Assembly (NCBI GenBank): GCA_946482585.1
Contig: CAMLSI010000100.1
Span: forward strand, 1 to 12,773
Origin: an uncultured Lysobacteraceae bacterium
GTDB taxonomy: Bacteria > Pseudomonadota > Gammaproteobacteria > Xanthomonadales > Rhodanobacteraceae
DNA: 12,773 nucleotides
Reading direction: 5' to 3'
Made by a program: the position numbers and the translations under genes. This document shows, piece by piece, positions 6,634-12,773 of the stretch; positions within the stretch are counted from its first letter, which is position 1; the number at the start of each line of letters is the position of its first letter. The notes below the pieces were generated by a model. The model ran no database searches. It saw nothing but the letters and a program-made list of their open reading frames with translations, and had not been told where the DNA came from.

Positions 6634-9237
6634 CTAGGCCGCCGCCGCGGCCGGGCGGCGCCCGAAGCCGAGCTGGCCGGCCTGGACGTCGACCGTGACC
6701 GTGTCGCCCGCGGCAAAGCGGCCTTCGAGGATCTGCTTGGCGAGCGGATTTTCGAGCTGCTGCTGGATCGCGCGCTTGAGCGGACGCGCGCCGTAGACCG
6801 GATCGAATCCGGCCTGGCCGAGCAGATCGAGCGCCGCATCGCTGATGTCGAGCTTGAGCTGACGTTCGGCGAGACGCTTGGCCAGGCTTGCGGTCTGGAT
6901 GCGCGCGATCTGACGGATCTGCGCCTGCTCCAGCGGCCGGAACACGACGATCTCGTCGAGGCGGTTGATGAACTCGGGCCGGAACTGCGCCTGCACCACG
7001 CCCATGACCGCGGCCTTGATCTGCGTATAGCCTTCCTCGCCGCCGATGCTCGACGCCTCCTGGATCAACTGCGAGCCGAGGTTCGAGGTCAGCACGATCA
7101 CGCAGTTGCGGAAATCCACGGTGCGGCCCTGCCCGTCGGTCAGGCGGCCGTCGTCGAGCACCTGCAGCAGCACGTTGAACACGTCCGGATGCGCTTTTTC
7201 CACTTCGTCGAGCAGGATCACGCTGTACGGCCGGCGGCGCACGGCCTCGGTGAGATAGCCGCCCTCCTCGTAGCCGACGTAGCCCGGCGGCGCACCGATC
7301 AGGCGAGCGACCGAGTGCTTTTCCATGAATTCCGACATGTCGATGCGCACGATCGCATCGGTGGAATCGAACAGGAAATCGGCGAGCGCCTTGCACAGCT
7401 CCGTCTTGCCGACGCCGGTCGGGCCGAGGAACAGGAACGAGCCCGACGGCCGATTGGGATCGGAGAGACCGGCGCGCGCGCGGCGTATGGAGTCGCTGAC
7501 CGCGCGCACGGCTTCGGCCTGGCCGATCACGCGCTTGTGCAGCTCTTCTTCCATGCGAAGCAGCTTGTCGCGCTCGCCTTCGAGCATCTTGCTGACCGGA
7601 ATGCCGGTCCAGCGCGCGACGACTTCGGCGATTTCCTCGGCCGTGACCTTGTCCTGCAGCAGCGTGAATCCGGCCTTCTCGGCGTCCTGTGCGACTTTCA
7701 GCTGCTTTTCGAGTTCGGGCAGCCGGCCGTACTGAATCTCGCTCATGCGCGCGAAGTCCTGATGCCGTTGCGCGGCTTCGAGTTCGAGGCGCGCCTGCTC
7801 GATCTGCTCCTTGATCTTCGTCGCACCCTGCAAGGTCGCCTTCTCGGATTTCCAGACTTCTTCGAGATCGGAAAACTCGCGCTCGAGCACGGCGATCTCC
7901 TTGTCGAGATCGGACAGGCGCTGCAGCGATTCGGAATCCTTTTCTTTCTTCAGCGCCTCGCGCTGGATCTTGAGCTGGATCAGGCGGCGTTCGCGCCGGT
8001 CCATCTCTTCCGGCTTGGAGTCGATCTCCATGCGGATGCGCGATGCGGCTTCGTCCATGAGGTCGATGGCCTTGTCGGGCAACTGGCGGTCGGCGATGTA
8101 GCGGTGCGACAGCGTGGCCGCCGCGACGACGGCCGGGTCGGTGATCTCCACGCCGTGGTGCACGGCATAGCGCTCCTTGAGGCCGCGCAGGATCGCGATA
8201 GTGTCCTCGACGCTGGGCTCGCCGACGAACACCTTCTGGAAGCGACGCTCGAGAGCGGCGTCTTTTTCCACGTACTTGCGATATTCGTCGAGCGTGGTCG
8301 CGCCGATGCAATGCAGCTCGCCGCGCGCGAGCGCGGGCTTGAGCATGTTGCCGGCGTCCATCGCGCCTTCGGCCTTGCCGGCGCCGACCATCGTGTGCAG
8401 TTCGTCGATGAACAGGATCACGCGACCTTCTTGCTTGGACAGGTCGTTGAGCACGGCCTTCAGGCGCTCTTCGAACTCGCCGCGGAACTTCGCGCCCGCA
8501 ATCAGCGCGCCCATGTCGAGGCTGAGCACGCGGCGGTCGCGCAGATTTTCCGGCACCTCGTGATTGACGATGCGCTGTGCGAGACCTTCGACGATCGCGG
8601 TCTTGCCGACGCCGGGTTCGCCGATCAGCACGGGGTTGTTCTTGGTGCGGCGCTGCAGCACCTGGATCGTGCGGCGGATTTCCTCGTCGCGGCCGACGAC
8701 CGGATCGAGCTTGCCGCTCTCGGCGCGCGCGGTCAGGTCGACGCAATACTTCTCGAGCGCCTGGCGCTGTTCCTCCGCGCCTTCGGACTGCACCCGCTCG
8801 CCGCCGCGCATCTTGTCGATGGCGGCTTCGAGCGTCGCCTTGGTCGCGCCGGCCGCCTTGAGCGCACTGCCGACTTCACCGCGATCGTCGAGCGCGGCGA
8901 GCACGAACAGCTCGCTCGCGATGAACTGGTCGCCGCGCTGTTGCGCGAGCTTGTCGCTGAGATTCAGCAGCCGGTTGAGATCCCCGGAAATGTTCACCTG
9001 GCCTTCCTGGCCCTTTACCTGAGGCACGCGCGCAAGTGCTTCGCCGACGCGTTGACGCAGCAGCGGCACGTTGACCTGCGCCTGACTCAGCAGCGGAACC
9101 GTGGAACCGCCCTGCTGATCGAGCAGCGCGGCCATGAGATGCAGCGGCTCGAGCATGTTGTGGTCGCGCCCGACTGCGAGGCTCTGCGCATCGGCCAGCG
9201 CTTGTTGCAGACGAGATGTGAACTTGTCCAAACGCAT
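6634..9237 (-). CDS. clpB: ATP-dependent disaggregase chaperone ClpB
   Basis: Hexameric AAA+ unfoldase that works with DnaK to pull proteins out of aggregates after heat stress. The 867-residue product is collinear with E. coli ClpB (857). The Clp N domain spans 1-143. AAA-1 has Walker A GEPGVGKT (206-213), Walker B ILFIDE ending at Glu279 and Arg331/Arg332. The coiled-coil middle domain that contacts DnaK is at about 410-525. AAA-2 has Walker A GPTGVGKT (605-612), Walker B with Asp677/Glu678, the pore tyrosine Tyr653 in GYVGYEEGG and sensor-2 Arg818 in GAR. The first pore loop carries Phe251 where E. coli has Tyr. The C-terminus ends in five alanines. The ATG at 9237 matches the E. coli N-terminus; an internal short form cannot be judged. 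A sigma-32-type promoter lies 50-77 bp upstream. In E. coli clpB directly follows rluD-yfiH, so the neighbourhood is conserved apart from inserted genes. Confidence 0.98.
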   Translation of the reverse strand: MRLDKFTSRLQQALADAQSLAVGRDHNMLEPLHLMAALLDQQGGSTVPLLSQAQVNVPLLRQRVGEALARVPQVKGQEGQVNISGDLNRLLNLSDKLAQQRGDQFIASELFVLAALDDRGEVGSALKAAGATKATLEAAIDKMRGGERVQSEGAEEQRQALEKYCVDLTARAESGKLDPVVGRDEEIRRTIQVLQRRTKNNPVLIGEPGVGKTAIVEGLAQRIVNHEVPENLRDRRVLSLDMGALIAGAKFRGEFEERLKAVLNDLSKQEGRVILFIDELHTMVGAGKAEGAMDAGNMLKPALARGELHCIGATTLDEYRKYVEKDAALERRFQKVFVGEPSVEDTIAILRGLKERYAVHHGVEITDPAVVAAATLSHRYIADRQLPDKAIDLMDEAASRIRMEIDSKPEEMDRRERRLIQLKIQREALKKEKDSESLQRLSDLDKEIAVLEREFSDLEEVWKSEKATLQGATKIKEQIEQARLELEAAQRHQDFARMSEIQYGRLPELEKQLKVAQDAEKAGFTLLQDKVTAEEIAEVVARWTGIPVSKMLEGERDKLLRMEEELHKRVIGQAEAVRAVSDSIRRARAGLSDPNRPSGSFLFLGPTGVGKTELCKALADFLFDSTDAIVRIDMSEFMEKHSVARLIGAPPGYVGYEEGGYLTEAVRRRPYSVILLDEVEKAHPDVFNVLLQVLDDGRLTDGQGRTVDFRNCVIVLTSNLGSQLIQEASSIGGEEGYTQIKAAVMGVVQAQFRPEFINRLDEIVVFRPLEQAQIRQIARIQTASLAKRLAERQLKLDISDAALDLLGQAGFDPVYGARPLKRAIQQQLENPLAKQILEGRFAAGDTVTVDVQAGQLGFGRRPAAAAA

Positions 9238-9261
9238 GGGATCACCCGAAGAAAGGAGAGA

Positions 9262-9276
9262 GCCGGGAGGCCCGGC
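9262..9276 (-). other. Hairpin in the clpB 5' leader
   Basis: Perfect 6 bp stem, GCCGGG at 9262-9267 and CCCGGC at 9271-9276, with a 3-base loop. It falls inside the predicted ~43-base leader of clpB, about 25 bases before the ATG. The ribosome binding site near the ATG is weak and could pair with flanking leader bases. A thermosensing role is conceivable but is pure inference. Confidence 0.35.
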
Positions 9277-9286
9277 GATGGCGCAT

Positions 9287-9314
9287 GAATGAGGTCGCGG
9301 CGCGTCGATTCAAG
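9287..9314 (-). promoter_or_regulatory. RpoH (sigma-32) heat-shock promoter of clpB
   Basis: On the minus strand a perfect -35 core CTTGAA (9309-9314) is followed after 14 bases by CCTCATTC (9287-9294). The heat-shock consensus is CTTGAA, a 13-15 base spacer, then CCCCATNT. The -10 box matches at all fixed positions but two (T for C at the third base, C for T at the last). Predicted transcription start is near 9280, giving a leader of about 43 bases. clpB is a classic RpoH target, so sequence and biology agree. Confidence 0.8.
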
Positions 9315-9320
9315 CGCGCG

Positions 9321-9335
9321 GGGACGGGCCGTCCC
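9321..9335. promoter_or_regulatory. 15 bp palindrome in the divergent promoter region
   Basis: GGGACGG-G-CCGTCCC: 7 bp arms around one central base, just upstream of the clpB -35 box and 56 bp before the start of the divergent oxidoreductase gene. The position and symmetry suit a dimeric regulator site. GC-rich sequence makes chance palindromes common. Confidence 0.3.
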
Positions 9336-9344
9336 ATTCTCGCG

Positions 9345-9360
9345 ACCGCGGCGCCGCGGT
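9345..9360. promoter_or_regulatory. Perfect 16 bp palindrome upstream of the oxidoreductase gene
   Basis: ACCGCGGCGCCGCGGT is its own reverse complement. It is followed immediately on the plus strand by TACGAT (9361-9366), a four-of-six -10 match, about 25 bases before the ATG at 9391. It would thus sit in the spacer of a plus-strand promoter, where repressors or MerR-type regulators bind. No good -35 box is visible. Confidence 0.3.
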
Positions 9361-9390
9361 TACGATCGCATTTTCCATCGCGGACCGCCG

Positions 9391-10515
9391 ATGCCCTGGA
9401 CTGTCCTGCTGCTCGGCGCGTATGGCCTGTTCGGCGCGCGCATCGCCGCGCGGCTCGCGCGCGAGCCCGGCTGGCGCCTGGTGCTGGCCGGTCGCGACGC
9501 CGGTCGCGCCGAAGCCCTCGCCGCGGGCTGTCGCGCCGATGCGCGCACGGCCGCGGAACTCGTGCCGCTCGCGATCGATGCGCATGGCGCCGGTTTCGCC
9601 GCTCTGCTCGCGCGCGAACGCCCGCAGCTCGTGATCCATTGCGCCGGACCGTTCCAGCGGCAGGGCTATGCGGTTGCGCGGCAGTGCATCGAAGCGGCAG
9701 CGCACTACCTCGATCTCGCCGACGGGCGCGACTATGTGGCCGGATTCGCGCCGGCGCTCGATACGGTTGCCCGCGATCACGGACGGCTTGCCGTGACCGG
9801 CGCCAGCACGGTGCCCGGCCTGTCCGCCGCCGTGATCGATCACTATCGCGGCCGGTTCGCACGGCTCGACGGCATCGACATCGGCATCAGTCCCGGCAAT
9901 CGCACGGAGCGCGGTCTCGCGACCGTCGCCGCCATCCTCTCCTACGTCGGGCGTCCGCTGCCGTGGCGCGAGCACGGCCGCGAGATCGCCGTCCACGGCT
10001 GGCAACGGCTGCGCCGGCACGCGTATCCGGCGCCGGTCGGTCCGCGCTGGCTGGCCGCCTGCGACGTTCCGGATCTCGCTCTGTTCGCCGAACGCTACGG
10101 TCCGCTGGAGCATCTGCGCTTTCGCGCCGGCCTCGAGCTGCGGCGCCTGCATTTCGGGCTCTGGCTGCTTTCGTGGCTCGTGCGCGCGGGATTCGTGCGC
10201 GATCTCGCGCGCCGCGCCGCGATACTCAAGCGCAGTAGCGAGTGGTTCGCGCACGCCGGCAGCGACGCCGGCGCGATGCACGTGACGCTGAGCGGTGGCG
10301 CCGAGGACGGCCGCCCGCGCCGGCTCGCCTGGGAAATCGTCGCGCGCGACGGCGACGGCCCCGAAATTCCGGCGACGGCCGCGGTCGTGATCGCGCGCAA
10401 GCTCGCGCGTGGAGAAATCACTGCACGCGGCGCACGCGCCTGCCTTGATTTGTTTACATTGGGAGAATTTTTGGAGTCGCTCGGCGGCTTCGCGATCCGC
10501 GCAACGCATTCATAG
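9391..10515 (+). CDS. Saccharopine dehydrogenase-like NAD(P)-binding oxidoreductase
   Basis: 374 residues, the only plus-strand gene. The N-terminus is a Rossmann fold: MPWTVLLLGAYGLFG with the dinucleotide loop GxYGxxG at residues 9-15, then a basic LAGRD at the end of the second strand, suggesting NADP(H). HCAGPF at about 87-92 and AAAHYLDLADG at about 107-117 are typical of the saccharopine dehydrogenase NADP-binding family (PF03435-like), followed by the VTGASTVPGLS block. The substrate is unknown; this family includes many proteins that do not act on saccharopine. I start at the ATG at 9391 because the Rossmann strand begins there; an open frame runs back to 9289 but overlaps the clpB promoter. 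The stop TAG is the first three bases of a REP-like repeat. It is convergent with a gene carrying DUF4166, a domain often found with this enzyme type. Confidence 0.85.
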   Translation: MPWTVLLLGAYGLFGARIAARLAREPGWRLVLAGRDAGRAEALAAGCRADARTAAELVPLAIDAHGAGFAALLARERPQLVIHCAGPFQRQGYAVARQCIEAAAHYLDLADGRDYVAGFAPALDTVARDHGRLAVTGASTVPGLSAAVIDHYRGRFARLDGIDIGISPGNRTERGLATVAAILSYVGRPLPWREHGREIAVHGWQRLRRHAYPAPVGPRWLAACDVPDLALFAERYGPLEHLRFRAGLELRRLHFGLWLLSWLVRAGFVRDLARRAAILKRSSEWFAHAGSDAGAMHVTLSGGAEDGRPRRLAWEIVARDGDGPEIPATAAVVIARKLARGEITARGARACLDLFTLGEFLESLGGFAIRATHS

Positions 10516-10547
10516 GTTGGCGGAGAGCGCAGCGAACCCCAGCATCG
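10513..10547 (+). repeat. REP-like element, copy A
   Basis: A 35 bp element starting TAGGTTGG and ending CATCG. Its first three bases are the stop codon of the oxidoreductase gene. It is an imperfect version of the TAGGTTGGG...CCCAACA type of dispersed palindromic repeat that I know from many proteobacterial genomes. It pairs with copy B in inverted orientation. Confidence 0.7.
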
Positions 10548-10581
10548 CGGCTGCCACGAAACGACGATCGAAACCGGGCTT

Positions 10582-10617
10582 CGATGTTGGGCTTCGCCTG
10601 CGGCTCACCCCAACCTA
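10582..10617 (-). repeat. REP-like element, copy B (inverted)
   Basis: 36 bp on the minus strand, starting TAGGTTGGGG and ending CCCAACATCG, better preserved than copy A. GTTGGG and CCCAAC within it form an internal stem. It lies 4 bp from the stop of the PgeF-DUF4166 gene and 34 bp from copy A. The outer 8 bp of the two copies (10513-10520 and 10610-10617) are perfectly complementary. The pair could act as a bidirectional terminator between the convergent genes. Confidence 0.75.
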
Positions 10618-10621
10618 CGCG

Positions 10622-12106
10622 TCAGTCGTCGCCGCCTCCACTGCCGCCGTCGCCGGAGCCGCTGTCGCCGGAGCCGCCGTCGCTGTCGAATTCCCAGTCC
10701 GGCAGTTCCTCGCCAGGCGCTTGCTCTTGCCGCGCCCAGTCCGTCGAGACGTCGAGCCAGCCACGGTAGTGCACGAGTTCGCCGGCAAGCGGCAGGGCCG
10801 CCGTCACGTCGAAGCAATAACGGCCGTCCTGTTCGAATTCCTGCGCATGCACACCGCGGAACCAGCGCGCGGGCAACGGAATCCCGAGCACGCGCACGCC
10901 TTTGACCGTCCAGGTCAGCACACCACCCTCGGTGCCGAGCTGAAAACGGAAGGCAACCGGCCCGAGACGCTCGGAGAGCCGGCCATTGCGCCGCCGCATC
11001 GTCGAGGTCAACCGGTGGCCGTCGAAGTCGCGCGTCCAGCGCTCCTTCCCGGGAGTCACCCGTATCTCGACCGTCAGCGGGGCATCGTTCATGGCCGGCG
11101 GCATGCCCGTGACGAATGCGCACAGGCGAGCGAGCCAGCTCTTTCCGCGCGTGATGTTCACGCGACCGGAATAGCTTTGTGTACGACCGCGCAGATGCAG
11201 CGCCTGCACGGTCAGCGGCAGGCGCTGCAGGGAACGCCCCAGTAGACGTGGAAACACGAGCGGCGAAGCGTGCGCCTCGCGCGCGAGCCCTCGCGCGACG
11301 GCAGTATCGTTGTGCCACTTGCTCCGCCGCGATTCGATCCAGATGAGGCTCGCGAAGCGGCCGGTCGGACGGGAACGCCGGTGCGAATAGAAGCGGGCGT
11401 CGGTCAGCGTATCGAAACCGCCGCCATGAACCTGTGTCACGCCCGCCGCGGCAAGCCTCTGTCGCGCCAGCGCGTACAGATCGCAATGCCAGTGGCCCGG
11501 TCGCGTCGGCGAGAAAGCTTCCGCCGCCCGCGCGTCGTGCGCGAGGAACGCCGCGCGTACTTCGTCCCCGACTTCGTAGCTGTGCGGGCCGATCGCGGGA
11601 CCGAGCCACACGCGAATCTCCGCAAGCGGTGCCGCGAACTGTCGCAGAGCGGATTCGATCGTACCGGCGGCGAGCCCGCGCCAGCCCGCGTGGACGGCCG
11701 CGACTTCCCGACCATCGTCGCTCGCGAGCAGCAGCGGCAGGCAGTCGGCGGTCTGGACGACACAGACGAGCCCCGCACGGTTGGCGTAGGCCGCATCGGC
11801 GATCGGTTCGTCGAGCGCATCGATCGCCGGATCGCCGGGAGACGTCAGCACGTGCAGACCCACGCCATGCACCTGCCGCAGCCAGCGCGGCTCGGACGGC
11901 AACGACAGCGCTTCACGCGCTGCCGCGCGGTTCGCGGCGACATTGACCGGCGCGTCGCCGCAACGCGACCCAAGATTGCACGCATCGAACGGCGACGGCG
12001 AAACGCCGCGCATCGTTCGCGTCGTCACGGCCGCGCGGACGCCCGGCGGCAGCGGAAAGTCGGGTATCAGCGCGCCGTGCGAGACCTCGGTGGGGTCGCC
12101 GGCCAT
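10622..12106 (-). CDS. pgeF: Fusion of PgeF/YfiH (Cu/Zn-type polyphenol oxidase fold) with a DUF4166 domain
   Basis: 494 residues in one open frame. Residues about 10-257 are PgeF/YfiH, with the metal-site residues His80 (RQVHG), Cys122 (TADCLP) and His139 (AVHAGWRG), and the family end FYSHRRSRPTGRFASLIWI. Relatives have laccase-like or purine nucleoside phosphorylase activity, and E. coli PgeF keeps L-serine out of peptidoglycan precursors. Normal PgeF stops at this point. Here, after about 23 charged residues with no stop and no ATG, residues 281-455 form a DUF4166 domain (SPLVFPRLLG...ERWTRDF...LGIPLPARWF...GRYCFDV...LVHYRGWLD). The tail is acidic Gly/Ser/Asp. An internal GTG at Val284 could start a separate DUF4166 protein. 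The ATG at 12106 is 2 bp after the rluD stop, matching the usual rluD-pgeF operon. DUF4166 identification is from memory of its motifs. Confidence 0.85.
   Translation of the reverse strand: MAGDPTEVSHGALIPDFPLPPGVRAAVTTRTMRGVSPSPFDACNLGSRCGDAPVNVAANRAAAREALSLPSEPRWLRQVHGVGLHVLTSPGDPAIDALDEPIADAAYANRAGLVCVVQTADCLPLLLASDDGREVAAVHAGWRGLAAGTIESALRQFAAPLAEIRVWLGPAIGPHSYEVGDEVRAAFLAHDARAAEAFSPTRPGHWHCDLYALARQRLAAAGVTQVHGGGFDTLTDARFYSHRRSRPTGRFASLIWIESRRSKWHNDTAVARGLAREAHASPLVFPRLLGRSLQRLPLTVQALHLRGRTQSYSGRVNITRGKSWLARLCAFVTGMPPAMNDAPLTVEIRVTPGKERWTRDFDGHRLTSTMRRRNGRLSERLGPVAFRFQLGTEGGVLTWTVKGVRVLGIPLPARWFRGVHAQEFEQDGRYCFDVTAALPLAGELVHYRGWLDVSTDWARQEQAPGEELPDWEFDSDGGSGDSGSGDGGSGGGDD
10649..10678 (-). 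repeat. Two tandem 15 bp units in the C-terminal tail of the fusion gene
   Basis: GTCGCCGGAGCCGCT at 10649-10663 is repeated with one change at 10664-10678. It encodes part of the tail built of GGSGD/SGSGD-like pentapeptides. The unit keeps the reading frame, so copy number could vary freely. Confidence 0.7.
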
Positions 12107-12108
12107 GA

Positions 12109-12773
12109 TCAGCGCCGCGACCGCGCGTTGTCGGCTTCGCCGTTGACCTTGGTGTCGCCGCGCAGGGCCAGCACGAGATCGGCGAGGTCCTGCGGACGCT
12201 CCGCCTCGACCGAGATCGTCTTGCCGCCGACCGGATGCGCGAATTCGAGTTTTTCCGCATGCAGCGCCTGGCGCTTGAACGCGCGCAGCACCTCGGTCAG
12301 CTCCGGCGTCGCGCCCTTGGGCAGGCGCAGGCCGCCGCCGTAGAGCGTGTCGCCGACCAGCGGATGGCGGATGTGCGCCATGTGGACACGGATCTGGTGC
12401 GTACGGCCGGTTTCGAGATTGCACTGCACGAGCGTGTGCGCGCGGAACCGCTCGCGCACGCGGTAGTGCGTCACCGCCGGGCGACCGGCCGGTTCGTCGA
12501 CGACCGCCTGCTTCACGCGGTCCTTCGGATGCCGCCCGATCGGGGCCTCGACGGAGCCGCCCGAGATCATCGGCCCCATGACCAGCGCTTCGTACTGCCG
12601 GTGCATCGCGCGTTCGGACAACTGTTCGACGAGCGCCGTATGCGCGCGCAGACTGCGTGCGACGACCATGAGGCCCGAGGTGTCCTTGTCGAGCCGGTGC
12701 ACGATGCCCGCGCGCGGAATCTCGACGAGCTTCTCGTCGAAGTGCAGCAGCGCGTTCTGCAGCGTGCCGGCCG
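12109..12773 (-). CDS. rluD: 23S rRNA pseudouridine synthase RluD, N-terminus cut off by window edge
   Basis: RluD converts uridines 1911, 1915 and 1917 in helix 69 of 23S rRNA to pseudouridine in E. coli. 221 codons are present and the frame is open at the right edge; the S4-like domain and the true start lie outside. The catalytic motif [17 protein letters not shown] is complete, with the catalytic Asp in [38 protein letters not shown] and [17 protein letters not shown] follow, as in RluD rather than RluA. The GTG at 12702 lies inside the motif and is not a start. The gene runs almost directly into pgeF (2 bp gap), as is usual for rluD-pgeF pairs. Confusion with RluC is unlikely given the pgeF neighbour. 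Confidence 0.94.
   Translation of the reverse strand, partial: AGTLQNALLHFDEKLVEIPRAGIVHRLDKDTSGLMVVARSLRAHTALVEQLSERAMHRQYEALVMGPMISGGSVEAPIGRHPKDRVKQAVVDEPAGRPAVTHYRVRERFRAHTLVQCNLETGRTHQIRVHMAHIRHPLVGDTLYGGGLRLPKGATPELTEVLRAFKRQALHAEKLEFAHPVGGKTISVEAERPQDLADLVLALRGDTKVNGEADNARSRR

Noticed and set aside
6598..9288. An 896-codon open frame on the plus strand, antisense to the whole clpB gene
   Set aside because: It mirrors clpB in the frame that high-GC codon bias keeps free of stops, has no recognisable domain and consists of low-information Arg/Leu/Ala/Asp-rich sequence.
9289..9390. Upstream extension of the oxidoreductase start to 9289
   Set aside because: The extra 34 residues precede the Rossmann fold, lack homology and cover the clpB promoter and palindromes.
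9310..10509. 399-codon minus-strand open frame antisense to the oxidoreductase gene
   Set aside because: No domain is recognisable, and the plus strand carries a clear Rossmann-fold protein.
12107..12424. 106-codon extension upstream of pgeF in the same frame
   Set aside because: It overlaps rluD in another frame and is Arg/Pro/Ala-rich nonsense; the ATG at 12106 is placed as expected for an rluD-pgeF pair.

Overview
This is a 12.8 kb GC-rich stretch of bacterial chromosome that looks like ordinary core genome. Protein similarity and gene order point to a gammaproteobacterium, most likely near the Xanthomonadales/Lysobacterales. The pointers are rluD-pgeF-clpB and fmdB-aspS-ruvC-ruvA order, a kup gene directly after ruvA, and a secreted DUF3011 protein. 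The lineage is inferred from family recognition by eye, not from a search. I see no tRNA, rRNA, CRISPR array, insertion sequence or prophage. No stretch over 300 bases lacks a gene.

Layout, read along the minus strand (right to left), which carries every gene but one: (1) rluD, cut by the right edge; (2) 2 bp later, a gene whose single open frame joins PgeF/YfiH to a DUF4166 domain; (3) a convergent junction made almost entirely of two inverted copies of a ~35 bp REP-like element; (4) the only plus-strand gene, a saccharopine-dehydrogenase-like oxidoreductase; (5) a divergent region with a good RpoH (sigma-32) promoter for clpB and two palindromes; (6) clpB; (7) an FmdB-type zinc-ribbon protein; (8) a secreted two-domain DUF3011 protein with its own terminator; (9) aspS behind a structured leader; (10) a tight alpha/beta hydrolase-ruvC-ruvA cluster with two ATGA overlaps; (11) kup, cut by the left edge.

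Functional picture: most genes are housekeeping. RluD modifies 23S rRNA, AspRS charges tRNA, RuvA and RuvC process Holliday junctions, ClpB rescues heat-damaged proteins and Kup imports potassium. The least ordinary part is 9.3-12.1 kb. There the usual pgeF-clpB neighbourhood has been opened by a saccharopine-dehydrogenase-like gene and a DUF4166 domain. These two modules often occur together in one protein, but here they are split onto convergent genes, with DUF4166 fused to PgeF. This is the best candidate for something undescribed. The AspRS also carries a His that in Pseudomonas marks a non-discriminating enzyme.
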